Shown: piece by piece, positions 35,024 to 43,994 of the stretch | How the letters are laid out: each line of letters opens with the position of its first letter | How positions within the stretch are numbered: the stretch's first letter is position 1 | NCBI RefSeq assembly: GCF_948329515.1 | Contig: NZ_CAOJCN010000001.1 | Location: forward strand, 678,776 to 742,775 | DNA: 64,000 nucleotides | Source of the DNA: Cohnella rhizoplanae | GTDB lineage: Bacteria > Bacillota > Bacilli > Paenibacillales > Paenibacillaceae | Reading direction: 5' to 3' | The notes under the pieces: generated by a model | The model's database searches: none | What the model was told of the DNA's origin: nothing | Seen by the model: the letters and a program-made list of their open reading frames with translations, nothing else | Program-made: the position numbers and the translations under genes

Positions 35024-36769
35024 TTAAATCGTTCGGCTGAGTATCCGGTAACCGAGAGGTTCCAGCCGGATGCGCATCACGCCGTCCTCGGGGCGGACCG
35101 GCTCCCCGCTTAGCGCGTCGATCCAGTCCTCGGCGATCATCGGATGGGCAAGAACGGCCTCGTTTTCCGAATTGTTCATCCAGATCGTAAAGTGCTCGCG
35201 CTCGTCGATCCGTTCGTATACGACGGCGTTGTCCCCGGCCTCGGCCTTCAGGAAGCGGAAGCGTCCGGACCGAAGCACCTGATGCGACTTGCGCAGGTCG
35301 ATCAGCAGCCGGTAAAAGTCGAACAGCTCCCGGTCCTGTCGATCTGGGTCCCATTCCATGCATTTGCGGCAATCCGGATCGCCTTCTCCGACGAGACCGA
35401 CCTCGTCGCCGTAGAAGATGCAGGGCGTCCCGATGTAGGTGAGCAGAAAGACGATCGCCAGCTTGAGCCGCCGCTTGTCCCCGCCCATCATCGTGAGGAT
35501 GCGGGGCGTATCGTGGCTGCTCAGCATGTTGAACACGACCTCGTTGGTCTGCTGCGGATATCGCATCAGCACGCTGTTGATCTTGTCGGCGAAGTCGCCC
35601 GCGTCCGGCTCGCCCGGGCTGAAAAATCCGTTGACGCGGTCGGCGAACGGATAATTCATGACCGAGTCGAACTGGTCGCCGAGCAGCCAGCGCAGGGAGT
35701 CGGACCACACCTCGCCGATGATGTAGGCTTCCGGATTGACGTTTTTGACGGTTCTGCGGAAGTCCCGCCAGAAGGCGTGGTCGATCTCGTTGGCTACGTC
35801 CAGGCGCCAGCCGTCGATGCCGACTTCCTTAAGCCAGTATTCGGCAACGCCGAACAGGTAGTTTTTGACCTCCGGGTTGGCCGTGTTCAGCTTGGGCATC
35901 TGGGCGAAAAAGCCGAATGTATCGTAGTTCGGGTTGCCCTCCTCGATACGCACCGGGAAGTCGTAAATATGGTACCATTTTGCGAATTTGGATTTTTCCC
36001 CTTTTAGGACGACGTCCTTGAAGGGCGGGAAGTCCACGCTCGTATGGTTGAAAACCGCGTCCAGCACGATGCGCAAGCCTTTGGCATGCGCTGCGTCCAC
36101 CAGCCGTTTGAGCGTGGCCGTATCCCCGAAGTGCGGGTCGACTTTGCGATAATCGACCGTGTCGTATTTATGATTGCTAGGCGCCTCGAAGACCGGAGTC
36201 AAATAGACGGCCGTTACGCCGAGCTCGGTCAAGTAGTCCAAGCGATCGATGATGCCCTGCAGATCGCCGCCGAAGTGGCTCTCCCGCGTCGGGGTCTCGC
36301 CCCAGGGCAGGACGCCCGGCGGGTCGTTGGAAGGATCGCCGTTCATGAACCGGTCGGGCATAATCTGATAGAATACGGCGGATTTGGTCCATTCGGGCGG
36401 CCTGAAGATGTCGATCTCATGGATAAACGGCATCTCGTAATAGCCGCCGGGCGGGCAAGGCTCCTCCGTGAAGAAGCCGGACTCGATCATCCACACCCGG
36501 TCGTCGCCGGACGCCATTCGGAAGCCGTAAGAGAATCGTTTTCGCTCCGGTTTCACTTCGCATTCCCAATAATCGAACAGCTTGTCGCTGGCGATCTTCT
36601 CCATCGGGCAATCGCGGTGAAGGCGTTCCCAATCGTACTTGTCGCCCGTGACGGCGACGACCTGGTCGACGTCGTTTTTTTTGGTTCTCACTCGCAGGTG
36701 GAAGGTGTCCCTGTCATAGGAATAAGCCCAGTTGCTGCGCGGGGAGTGGTAGAAGCATTCGAGCTGCAT
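35024..36769 (-). CDS. GH13 neopullulanase / cyclomaltodextrinase-type amylase
   Basis: This 581-residue enzyme hydrolyses alpha-glucans such as maltodextrin, cyclodextrin or pullulan fragments. It has the N-domain of about 125 residues typical of GH13_20, then the barrel with DAVFNH, GWRLDVANE (nucleophile Asp), IIGEVW (acid Glu) and LSSHDTPR, plus the MPKLN motif of this subfamily. No signal peptide is present, so it acts in the cytoplasm on imported dextrins. ATG 36769 is chosen because AGAAGG stands 8 bases upstream. With glgC next door it suggests alpha-glucan turnover. Confidence 0.93.
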   Translation of the reverse strand: MQLECFYHSPRSNWAYSYDRDTFHLRVRTKKNDVDQVVAVTGDKYDWERLHRDCPMEKIASDKLFDYWECEVKPERKRFSYGFRMASGDDRVWMIESGFFTEEPCPPGGYYEMPFIHEIDIFRPPEWTKSAVFYQIMPDRFMNGDPSNDPPGVLPWGETPTRESHFGGDLQGIIDRLDYLTELGVTAVYLTPVFEAPSNHKYDTVDYRKVDPHFGDTATLKRLVDAAHAKGLRIVLDAVFNHTSVDFPPFKDVVLKGEKSKFAKWYHIYDFPVRIEEGNPNYDTFGFFAQMPKLNTANPEVKNYLFGVAEYWLKEVGIDGWRLDVANEIDHAFWRDFRRTVKNVNPEAYIIGEVWSDSLRWLLGDQFDSVMNYPFADRVNGFFSPGEPDAGDFADKINSVLMRYPQQTNEVVFNMLSSHDTPRILTMMGGDKRRLKLAIVFLLTYIGTPCIFYGDEVGLVGEGDPDCRKCMEWDPDRQDRELFDFYRLLIDLRKSHQVLRSGRFRFLKAEAGDNAVVYERIDEREHFTIWMNNSENEAVLAHPMIAEDWIDALSGEPVRPEDGVMRIRLEPLGYRILSRTI

Positions 36770-36845
36770 ATCGCGCACCTTCTTCGTCTATGAGATTTGC
36801 GGCTGGATGAACGGGCCGGACAGGGTTCGATGATGCTGCGGCGGA

Positions 36846-37658
36846 TCAGCCGTGAATCAGGGACTCTGCTCCGTCGATATAGATCGGCGTCCCGGTAATG
36901 TGCGAAGATTCGTCGGAAGCAAGGAACTTGACGAGGCTCGCGACCTGCTTGGCGCTGCCCGGCTTGTGCCGAAGCGGCTGGTCGCCCTCGGGAAATTCGA
37001 CCGGAATCGCGATTTCGTCGACCTCGGGACGGCGGTCCGTATTTTCGTCGATGTTCGTTTCGATCGCGCCAGGACAGATCGCGTTGACCCGGATTCGGAA
37101 TTTGGCGAGCTCGAGCGCGGCCATCTGCATGAACGCAACTTGGCCGGCCTTCGACGTGCTGTAGGCGCTGAAGCCAAAGTTGGAGAATACGCGATTCCCG
37201 TTGATAGAGCTCGTAATAATAATGCTTCCTCCCTGTTTTTTAAGCGCAGGGACCGCGTATTTGACCGTCAGGAAGGTGCCCGTAAGATTAATTCCGATCG
37301 TCGTGTTCCAATCGTCCAGGCCCATGTCTTCGATCGGCAGAAGCACGCCGTTGATGCCCGCGTTGGCGACGACGATATCGAGCCGTCCCCATGCATCCAG
37401 AACCTTCTGCACGGCGGCTTGCATGTCCGTCTCGACGGAGATATCGGCTTCGACCGCGATCGCTTCGCCGCCGGCGTCGGCGATCTTATGTACCGCCTTC
37501 TCCAGCTCGTCGTCGCCGCCTCGTCCCAGGAGCGCCACCTTCGCGCCGTCGCGGGCCAGCCTTACGGCTGACGCGAGCCCGATGCCCGATGCTGCGCCCG
37601 TGACGAGGGCCACCTTTCCTGTCAGATCGCCGGTGCCGGCTTGCGCAGAGTTCGCCAT
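36846..37658 (-). CDS. Short-chain dehydrogenase/reductase
   Basis: The 270-residue NAD(P)-dependent oxidoreductase has the cofactor motif TGAASGIG, NAG in VVANAGING, the catalytic Ser in TSSINGN, YSTSK as the Tyr-Lys pair, and the late ITGTPIYIDG. It resembles glucose/ribitol-type dehydrogenases. It precedes the GH13 gene on the same strand with a 76-base gap, so co-transcription is possible. The substrate cannot be inferred. Confidence 0.9.
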   Translation of the reverse strand: MANSAQAGTGDLTGKVALVTGAASGIGLASAVRLARDGAKVALLGRGGDDELEKAVHKIADAGGEAIAVEADISVETDMQAAVQKVLDAWGRLDIVVANAGINGVLLPIEDMGLDDWNTTIGINLTGTFLTVKYAVPALKKQGGSIIITSSINGNRVFSNFGFSAYSTSKAGQVAFMQMAALELAKFRIRVNAICPGAIETNIDENTDRRPEVDEIAIPVEFPEGDQPLRHKPGSAKQVASLVKFLASDESSHITGTPIYIDGAESLIHG

Positions 37659-37797
37659 GTTCGATCGCTCCTTTGTTTGGTAGGATGGTTAACAACAAAC
37701 GTATACCCGTCGACCGGAAAGCTGCAACAACTCGCTGCTCCCCGGCTCGGAATTGATGCTATAATGATGGATACGATTGCGAAGAGGAGGCATGCGC

Positions 37798-38622
37798 ATG
37801 CGAAGCAAATGGGCGATTCCCTTCGCCGCGGCTCTGCTCGCCGTCGCTTCGTCCTCCGCATCCGCTGCCGAACCGTATGACGGCGCGACTGCGGCCGAGG
37901 CTGCCGTCGTATCGGCCCGGCTTGGCGCGGGAGCGGCCGGCACGGGAAACTTCGCTGCGGTTGCCCTGCGGGCGTCAGAGCCCGTAGAGCGCATCCCGGA
38001 CAAGAAGCGCAAGCTGCCTAAAGGATTTGTCTATCTCGACGAAGTTATCCCTTCGGCTGTCTATGACATTCGTTACTATGGGGATTACAACTTCGTAGGC
38101 GCGCGAGTGGAGGGATACAAGGGACCTTATGCGGTCATGACGCAGCAGGCGGCTGCTGCGCTGAAGTCGGTCGCCGCGGATCTGGCAGTTAAGGGTTACA
38201 AGCTCGTTATTTATGACGCATACCGGCCGCAAAAGGCGGTGGATCATTTCATCCGCTGGTCGAAGGATCCGGAGGATCAGAAGACAAAAGATGTTTTTTA
38301 CCCGGATACGGAAAAGAGCAAGCTGTTCAAGCTGGGCTATCTCGCCGGCAAGTCGGGCCATTCCAGGGGCAGCACGGTCGATCTGTCGATCGCAATCGCG
38401 AATACGGGCAAGCTTGTGGACATGGGCGGGAGCTACGACTTCCTCGGCGGCATATCGGCCCACGGCGCCAAGCTGGCGAACGCGTCACAGACGTCGAACC
38501 GGAATCTCCTGAAGAAGGCGATGGAGAAGCGGGGGTTCAAGGCTTACAGCAAGGAATGGTGGCATTACACGCTCGCCAAGGAGCCTTATCCGAAAACGTA
38601 TTTTAACTTCGACGTAGAGTAG
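37798..38622 (+). CDS. Secreted D-alanyl-D-alanine dipeptidase (VanX family)
   Basis: The 274-residue protein has a signal peptide ([20 protein letters not shown], cleavage probably after SASA), a linker of about 50 residues, and a VanX/DdpX-type zinc peptidase domain. Zinc and catalytic motifs are present: [22 protein letters not shown] (His and Asp ligands) and KEWWHYTL (Glu-x-x-His). Being exported, it more likely trims peptidoglycan D-Ala-D-Ala fragments than gives glycopeptide resistance; no vanH/vanA-like genes are near. ATG 37798 has GAGGAGG at 37784-37790. A TATAAT lies at 37760-37765. Confidence 0.9.
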   Translation: MRSKWAIPFAAALLAVASSSASAAEPYDGATAAEAAVVSARLGAGAAGTGNFAAVALRASEPVERIPDKKRKLPKGFVYLDEVIPSAVYDIRYYGDYNFVGARVEGYKGPYAVMTQQAAAALKSVAADLAVKGYKLVIYDAYRPQKAVDHFIRWSKDPEDQKTKDVFYPDTEKSKLFKLGYLAGKSGHSRGSTVDLSIAIANTGKLVDMGGSYDFLGGISAHGAKLANASQTSNRNLLKKAMEKRGFKAYSKEWWHYTLAKEPYPKTYFNFDVE

Positions 38623-38633
38623 GAGTGGATGCG

Positions 38634-38855
38634 ATGCTCTTCACCTTACTGATCGCGGTAATGCTGCTGTTGTCGGCGATTGCCGCATTTTCGGACAGAG
38701 AAGGAAACGTAGTCGGAAGTTTGGCGCAGACGGCGGCGGTGTTTTGCCTCATTTATGCCGCTTTGTTTTCCCGTGGGACGGCCATATTGTGTTTGCTCGC
38801 CTCGCTGGCCTGGGTCGTCAATCAATTGTCCAGGTCGGACGCCAGATGGAGATAG
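38634..38855 (+). CDS. Small membrane protein, two helices
   Basis: A 73-residue protein (start MLFTLLIAVMLLLSAIAAFS) with two hydrophobic segments (residues 2-18 and about 30-60) and a basic tail. ATG 38634 has TAGGAGTGG upstream and lies 11 bases after the VanX-like gene, so the two are an operon. No family is recognised. Confidence 0.7.
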   Translation: MLFTLLIAVMLLLSAIAAFSDREGNVVGSLAQTAAVFCLIYAALFSRGTAILCLLASLAWVVNQLSRSDARWR

Positions 38856-38913
38856 TACATAAGTATTTAATAGCATGAATTAATGGGATTAATTAAAGGA
38901 AAGGATGTTCGTT

Positions 38914-39354
38914 ATGTTGATTGACGTCAGAAACCGACTGGATGAGCGTCAGATATACGAGCTGCTCGAGATGTCCGTTTTTCCGGACCCGGACCGTCTG
39001 TTGAGCGTAATCGCCGAGTACAAGGACAATTCCGGGCTGCAGATTAGAGGATACGAGGATCATGGAGAAACGATCGGCATCATCGGCTTTGAAGCGGTCG
39101 ATGCCGGCACGATCGTCATCCGGCATATCGCCGTGCATCCCGACGAGCGGGGCAAAGGCTATGGCCGTGGCATGGTACTGCATCTGCTGACCGAGGCCGA
39201 TCCCGACCGCATCGAGGCGGAGACGGACGAGGACGGGGTGAATTTCTACCGCAGCATCGGGTTCACGGTGCACAGCCTGGGCGAGAAATATCCGGGCGTC
39301 GAGCGTTACCTGTGCGTATACGTAGTGGATCCTGACGAGGAGGATGAAGACTAA
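38914..39354 (+). CDS. GNAT-family N-acetyltransferase
   Basis: The 146-residue protein has the acetyl-CoA loop IAVHPDERGKGYGRGM and the late NFYRSIGF motif of GNAT enzymes. ATG 38914 is chosen because AAAGGAAAGG ends at 38904, leaving 9 bases; ATG 38905 touches it. The acidic tail (DPDEEDED) is unusual. Its substrate is unknown. It leads into a membrane-protein gene 20 bases later. Confidence 0.88.
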   Translation: MLIDVRNRLDERQIYELLEMSVFPDPDRLLSVIAEYKDNSGLQIRGYEDHGETIGIIGFEAVDAGTIVIRHIAVHPDERGKGYGRGMVLHLLTEADPDRIEAETDEDGVNFYRSIGFTVHSLGEKYPGVERYLCVYVVDPDEEDED

Positions 39355-39374
39355 CGCCGGGAAGGGGAGGGCTT

Positions 39375-39923
39375 ATGCGAACGCTGCTCGAGATGTTCGG
39401 ATTCGTGATCATGGTGGGAGGCACGGTCGTGGGCGTGATGAGCGGCTCCTTTTCGTTGATCGTCTTCAGCCTCGTCGGCGGGCTCGTCCTGCTGGCGCTG
39501 TCGCATCTGATCGGCATCGCGGAGAGCGTGCAGGCGCGGGTGCTGGATCTGCCGCCTACGCTGGATACGGTGCGAAACCGGATCCGTCATGCGTCCGATT
39601 ACGCCGTGACCGCCGCGGATATCGAGATCTATCCGGCACAGGGAGCCATGCATTCGCTAGTCGAACTGGACGAAAACCTTTATATGAGAACCTTTGCGTT
39701 CATGAAGCATTTGTCCGTCCTCGATCGGCGTTATTCGTTTTCGCTGCCGGGACGCGAACCCGTCGAGCTGCACGGCGCAGATCGTTATTTCCAAGGGGCG
39801 GATCTATTCTCCGTGGACGGATATGCATACGTCAAGCTAAGCGCGATCGGCCTCGCAGCCGACCGCGAGGGCGACCGCATCCTGCTCCGGTCCAGACAGG
39901 ACGCACGAGCGGACGACCAGTAG
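39375..39923 (+). CDS. Membrane protein with stalk-like C-terminal domain
   Basis: The 182-residue protein has two N-terminal membrane helices (residues 6-23 and 27-47) and a soluble part. The end (VDGYAYVKLSAIGLAADR and the following strand) resembles the copper-amine-oxidase N-terminal-like stalk repeat common in Paenibacillaceae surface proteins. ATG 39375 has GGGGAGG upstream. It is probably co-transcribed with the preceding acetyltransferase. Function unknown. Confidence 0.65.
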   Translation: MRTLLEMFGFVIMVGGTVVGVMSGSFSLIVFSLVGGLVLLALSHLIGIAESVQARVLDLPPTLDTVRNRIRHASDYAVTAADIEIYPAQGAMHSLVELDENLYMRTFAFMKHLSVLDRRYSFSLPGREPVELHGADRYFQGADLFSVDGYAYVKLSAIGLAADREGDRILLRSRQDARADDQ

Positions 39924-39961
39924 TCTAAATTTAGGGATGCAGGATGGGGAGGTCTGATCGT

Positions 39962-40416
39962 TTGTCCGTACTCATGATCACGCAGGCGACCATACACGAT
40001 TTGGATGCGCTGGCGCCGTTATTCGACGATTACCGCATGTTTTACGGGCAACCATCCGATTTGACGGGCGCCAGACATTTCTCGCCGAACGTCTCGGACA
40101 GCTGGAGTCCGTCGTACTGCTCGCCCGCTTTGCCGGAGACGCGCGCGCTGCGGGCTTCGCGCAGCTGTACCCCGCTTTTTCGTCCGTCTCGATGAAGCAC
40201 CTATGGATATTGAACGACCTGTTCGTACATAACCTATATCGCAGGGGCGGCGTGGCGGGCGAACTGCTCGAGGAAGCCAGGAGGTATGCGGAAGCGACGG
40301 GAGCCAAGGGACTTACGCTATCCACGGCGGCGGACAATGCCGCGGCGCAGCGGCTCTATGAGAGGGCCGGTTACGAGAAGGACGAAGTTTACTTTCATTA
40401 CGAACTGACGCTGTAA
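39962..40416 (+). pseudogene. Frameshifted GNAT acetyltransferase
   Basis: Two frames together give one GNAT protein. The first part (TTG 39962, or ATG 39974; MITQATIHDLDALAPLFDDY, YGQPSDLTGA) runs to about 40070. The second frame resumes at 40072 (QTFLAERLGQLESVVLLARF, then FAQLYPAFSSVSMKHLWILN, LFV, and DNAAAQRLYERAGY). A single-base loss near 40070-40072, for example one C of a CCC, explains the break. GGGGAGG at 39945-39951 marks the original ribosome site. It is either a real pseudogene or a sequencing error. Confidence 0.8.
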
Positions 40417-40449
40417 CGCCGACGCGACGAATCGACCGGAGGTGCACAG

Positions 40450-40746
40450 ATGATCCTGCAATCGTCCATGCTGAGCGTCAAGCCGGAATCGGCGAGCGAA
40501 TTCGAGAGCCGATTCCGCAAGGCGCAGGCGCTCCTCGCAGACAAGCGGGGTTATATTTCGCACGAGCTGCACAAATGCGTGGAACAGGAAGGCCAATACA
40601 TGCTGCTGGTGAAGTGGCAGTCGCTCAGCGATCACGCCGTCGGCTTCATGCAATCGCCGGACCGCGCGGCGTTTCAGGCGCTTCTTCAGGATTACTACGC
40701 GTCGGAGCCGGAGAGCGCGCACTATATTCAGATCCGGCTGGCATAG
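40450..40746 (+). CDS. Antibiotic-biosynthesis-monooxygenase (ABM) domain protein
   Basis: A 98-residue single-domain protein of the dimeric ABM ferredoxin-like fold (MILQSSMLSVKPESASEFES; GYISHELHKCVEQEGQYMLL; VKWQSLSDHAVGFMQS). Members range from quinol monooxygenases to haem-degrading enzymes, and the small-protein subset is usually uncharacterised. ATG 40450 has GGAGGTG upstream. It sits between two acetyltransferase genes. Confidence 0.87.
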   Translation: MILQSSMLSVKPESASEFESRFRKAQALLADKRGYISHELHKCVEQEGQYMLLVKWQSLSDHAVGFMQSPDRAAFQALLQDYYASEPESAHYIQIRLA

Positions 40747-40776
40747 ACGGTTCATCGATTGAAAAGAGGGAACGAG

Positions 40777-41289
40777 TTGACGCAGAACGAAGAGCTACGT
40801 ATTGAAATCGCCCGGATCGAGGATCTGCCGGACATCGTCTCGATCTACAACTCCACCATTGCCGGCAGGCAGGTGACCGCGGATCTGGAACCGATCCCGG
40901 TCGAGAGCCGGATCGGCTGGTTCGATGCGCATCAGCCGGACCGGCATCCGCTCTGGGTGCTGCGGACGGAAGGAAGAATCGCGGGCTGGCTCAGCTTCTC
41001 GGCTTATCATAGCAGGGCGGCCTACGATGCGACGGCCGAGCTGAGCATCTACTTGGCGGAGTCGGATAGAGGACGGGGATTCGGCAGCTTGTTAGTCCGT
41101 CACGCGATCGCTGCGGCCCCGCAGCTCGGCATCAAGACGCTCGTCGGCCTCGTATTCGGCCACAACGAGCCGAGCCTGCGCCTCCTCGGCAAGCATGGCT
41201 TCGCCTGCTGGGGCAGGCTGCCCCGCGTCGCCGAGCTCGACGGCATCGAGCGGGATCTGGTGATCGTCGGCTTGCGGGTCGGCGAATAA
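40777..41289 (+). CDS. GNAT acetyltransferase, phosphinothricin-acetyltransferase-like
   Basis: The 170-residue protein matches the PAT/YwnH group, which N-acetylates phosphinothricin, methionine sulfoximine or similar amino acids: [15 protein letters not shown] at the start, [19 protein letters not shown] as the acetyl-CoA loop, [19 protein letters not shown] late. TTG 40777 is preferred, following AGAGGGA; TTG 40759 is in frame but lies before that site. A terminator follows. Confidence 0.88.
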   Translation: MTQNEELRIEIARIEDLPDIVSIYNSTIAGRQVTADLEPIPVESRIGWFDAHQPDRHPLWVLRTEGRIAGWLSFSAYHSRAAYDATAELSIYLAESDRGRGFGSLLVRHAIAAAPQLGIKTLVGLVFGHNEPSLRLLGKHGFACWGRLPRVAELDGIERDLVIVGLRVGE

Positions 41290-41312
41290 AGAGAAATACC
41301 TTACGGTCTTTC

Positions 41313-41338
41313 CGTCTCCTTCTCGGAGGCGTTTTTTG
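41313..41338 (+). terminator. Intrinsic terminator
   Basis: CGTCTCC (41313-41319) pairs with GGAGGCG (41325-41331) and is followed by six T. It separates the GNAT gene from the rhamnose operon. Confidence 0.88.
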
Positions 41339-41360
41339 TTTTTGTCCGAAAATCCGTATT

Positions 41361-41408
41361 CAAAAACAAACAAAGGTGATATAGTGAAAACAAAAGAAAA
41401 CAAAAACA
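41361..41408 (+). promoter_or_regulatory. Promoter and candidate operator repeats of the rhamnose operon
   Basis: An extended -10, TGA-TATAGT (TATAGT at 41380-41385), is flanked by direct repeats of AAAACAAA/AAACAAA at about 41363, 41388, 41396 and 41401. Such T/A-rich direct repeats resemble DeoR-family binding sites, and a DeoR-family gene ends this operon. The start of rhaEW is 45 bases downstream of the -10. Confidence 0.5.
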
Positions 41409-41429
41409 CTTATTCGGAGGTCTCATCTC

Positions 41430-43499
41430 ATGGTTCAAAGCTTGTGGAATCCATCTGAAGCATCCCAACAAGAACACGCGCTCGATCAGCTCGTCTACCG
41501 CTCCAACATCATCGGCGCCGATCGCCGCGTCTGCAACTGGGGCGGCGGCAATACGTCGGCCAAGACGGTCGTGAAGGATTTCCGCGGCCGCGACGTCGAA
41601 GTGATGTACGTCAAGGGCAGCGGCTCCGACCTGGCCTCGATGAAGGCCAGCAACTTCACGGGCCTCCGCATGGAAGACATCCGCCCGCTGTTCGAGAGAG
41701 ACGAGATGCCGGACGAAGAGATGGTCGCTTACCTCGTCAACTGCATGATCGACGTGAAGCACCCGCGCGCCTCGATCGAGACGCTGCTCCATGCGTTCCT
41801 GCCGTTCAAGCACGTCGACCATACGCACCCGGACGCGATCATCAGTCTCTGCTGCGCGGACAATGGCCGAGAGCTCGCCAAGGAGATTTTCGGCGACCGC
41901 TTCGTATGGGTGCCCTACATCCGCCCGGGCTTCAAGCTGTCCAAGATGATCGCGGAGGGCGTGCTGGCCAACCCGAACGCCGAGCTCGTCCTGATGGAGA
42001 AGCACGGACTTGTCACCTGGGGCGAGACGAGCGAAGAAGCCTACGCGCAGACGATCAAGATCATCAGCGAAGCCGAAGCGTTCATCGAAGCGCGCGTGAA
42101 CGCGGCCACGCTGTTCGGCGGCGTCAAGCATGCGCCCCTAGAGGCCGACGTCCGCCGCAGCATCGCGGCGCAGGTCATGCCGACGATCCGCGGCGCGGTC
42201 AGCGACGCCAAGAAGATGATCCTGTCGTTCGACGACGCAGAAGACGTACTGGCGTTCGTGGGCGGCGAGAGCTCGCCGAAGCTGTCCCAGGTCGGCGCGG
42301 CATGCCCCGATCACCTCGTGCACACGAAGGTCGTGCCGCTGTTCATCGATTGGACGCCGGACGCGGACGACGTCGAAGGCCTCAAGACGATTCTCAAGGA
42401 TAGCGTCGCGACCTACAAGGAGCAGTACAAAGCGTACTTCGAGCGCAATAAGAACGAAGGCGACGTCATGTTCGAACCGGCGCCGCGCGTCATCCTGATC
42501 CCGGGAGTAGGCATGATCAACACGGGCAAGAGCTGGGCGATGTCCCAGGTCAGCGGCGCGCTGTATCACCGCGCGATCGCGGTCATGCGCGGCGCGACGG
42601 CGCTCGGCGAGTTCGTCTCGCTCAGCGAGAACGAATCGTACAACGTCGAGTACTGGCCGCTCGAGCTGTATAAGCTGACGCTGGCCCCAGCCGAGGCCGA
42701 GTTCTCCCGCAAGGTGGCGTTCATCACCGGCGGCGCCGGCGGCATCGGCAGCGAGACGGCGCGCCGTCTCGTATCCGAAGGCGCGCATGTGGTGCTGGCG
42801 GATCTCAATCTCGAGGGCGCCGAGAAGATCGCGGCCGAGATCAACGCCCGCTACGGCGACAACCGCGCGATCGCGGTGAAGATGGACGTGACGAGCGAAG
42901 AGGCCGTCCAATCCGCCTATGCTGCTACCGCGCTGGCCTACGGCGGCGTCGATATTATCGTGAACAACGCGGGCCTCGCGACCTCCAGTCCATTCGAGGA
43001 GACTTCGCTCAAGGAGTGGAATCTCAACATGAACGTGCTCGGCACCGGCTACTTCCTGGTGGCGCGCGAGGCGTTCAAGCTCATGAAGGCGCAGGCGGTC
43101 GGCGGCAGCATGGTGTTCATCGGCTCCAAGAACTCGGTCTACGCGGGCAAAAACGCGACGGCCTACAGCGCGGCGAAGGCGCTTGAAGCGCATCTGGCCC
43201 GCTGCATCGCGGCCGAAGGCGGCGAGCACGGCATCCGCGTCAACACGATTCTGCCCGACGCAATCCTGCAGGGCTCCGCGATCTGGAACGGCAGCTGGCG
43301 CAACGAGCGCGCCGCAGCCTACGGCATCGAGCCGGACCAGCTCGAAGAATACTACCGCAAGCGTACGACGCTGCTCGTGAACATCTATCCGCGCGACATC
43401 GCCGAGGGCGTAGCGTTCTTCGCTTCCTCCAAGGCCGAAAAGACGACGGGCTGCATGCTCACGATCGACGGCGGCGTACCGGCCGCGTTCACGCGTTAA
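41430..43499 (+). CDS. rhaEW: Bifunctional rhamnulose-1-phosphate aldolase / lactaldehyde dehydrogenase
   Basis: The 689-residue protein fuses a class II aldolase (residues 1 to about 420; NWGGGNTSAKTVVKDF, YVKGSGSDLASM, HVDHTHPDAI as metal site) to an SDR dehydrogenase (about 425-689; FITGGAGGIGSETARRL, NNAGLATSS, YSAAKALEAHLARC). It cleaves L-rhamnulose 1-phosphate to dihydroxyacetone phosphate and L-lactaldehyde, and the second part oxidises the aldehyde to L-lactate. This fused form is known from Bacillus (YuxG) and some other bacteria. It opens the rhamnose operon, and lutABC lies downstream to use the lactate. Confidence 0.94.
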   Translation: MVQSLWNPSEASQQEHALDQLVYRSNIIGADRRVCNWGGGNTSAKTVVKDFRGRDVEVMYVKGSGSDLASMKASNFTGLRMEDIRPLFERDEMPDEEMVAYLVNCMIDVKHPRASIETLLHAFLPFKHVDHTHPDAIISLCCADNGRELAKEIFGDRFVWVPYIRPGFKLSKMIAEGVLANPNAELVLMEKHGLVTWGETSEEAYAQTIKIISEAEAFIEARVNAATLFGGVKHAPLEADVRRSIAAQVMPTIRGAVSDAKKMILSFDDAEDVLAFVGGESSPKLSQVGAACPDHLVHTKVVPLFIDWTPDADDVEGLKTILKDSVATYKEQYKAYFERNKNEGDVMFEPAPRVILIPGVGMINTGKSWAMSQVSGALYHRAIAVMRGATALGEFVSLSENESYNVEYWPLELYKLTLAPAEAEFSRKVAFITGGAGGIGSETARRLVSEGAHVVLADLNLEGAEKIAAEINARYGDNRAIAVKMDVTSEEAVQSAYAATALAYGGVDIIVNNAGLATSSPFEETSLKEWNLNMNVLGTGYFLVAREAFKLMKAQAVGGSMVFIGSKNSVYAGKNATAYSAAKALEAHLARCIAAEGGEHGIRVNTILPDAILQGSAIWNGSWRNERAAAYGIEPDQLEEYYRKRTTLLVNIYPRDIAEGVAFFASSKAEKTTGCMLTIDGGVPAAFTR

Positions 43500-43547
43500 T
43501 ACACCGCTGCCGCCGGCGACGTCCGGAGAAGCGAAGGAGGAGGCCAC

Positions 43548-43919
43548 ATGCCCCAAGCGACAGGCGAGAAGCGTTGGTTCATCCCCGATGCCTACATTCC
43601 GGAGCATAGCGCAGGCCAACTGACGAGCCACGAATCGGTATGCGTGCTGAACACCGCTTCCGACGACGCGCTGCTCCAGTTCACCATCTATTTCGAAGAC
43701 CGCGACCCGCTCGAGGATATTCTGGTCGTCGTGCCCGCGCGGCGCACCCGGCATATCCGGACTTCGTCGCTGGTCAAGGACGGCCAGGGCATCCCGCCCG
43801 GCGTCCCGTACGCGATCGAGGTGCGCAGCGACATCAAGGTCATCGTCCAATACAGCAGGCTGGACGCGACGCAGGCGGAGAACGCGCTCATGTCGGTCAT
43901 GGCCTTTCCGATTCATTAA
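43548..43919 (+). CDS. ASRT-like protein (Anabaena sensory rhodopsin transducer superfamily)
   Basis: The 123-residue protein aligns along its whole length with the ASRT family: WFIPDAYIPEHSAG at the start, LTSHESVCVLN, QFTIYFEDRDPLEDI, VPARRTRHIR, and VQYSRLDATQAENALMSVMA at the end. ASRT is a small tetrameric beta-barrel protein; published domain analysis proposed that most relatives bind small molecules such as sugars and are not tied to rhodopsin. Its place between rhaEW and rhaA, with AAGGAGGAGG upstream, points to a role in rhamnose sensing, binding or mutarotation. That role is inference. Confidence 0.88.
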   Translation: MPQATGEKRWFIPDAYIPEHSAGQLTSHESVCVLNTASDDALLQFTIYFEDRDPLEDILVVVPARRTRHIRTSSLVKDGQGIPPGVPYAIEVRSDIKVIVQYSRLDATQAENALMSVMAFPIH

Positions 43920-43994
43920 ATAACGATATTAGCCCGAGCGGCGCGGCGCCACCTACCGCGTCGCTCGCCGGCTTAACCAAGGAGGAGACCCGCT

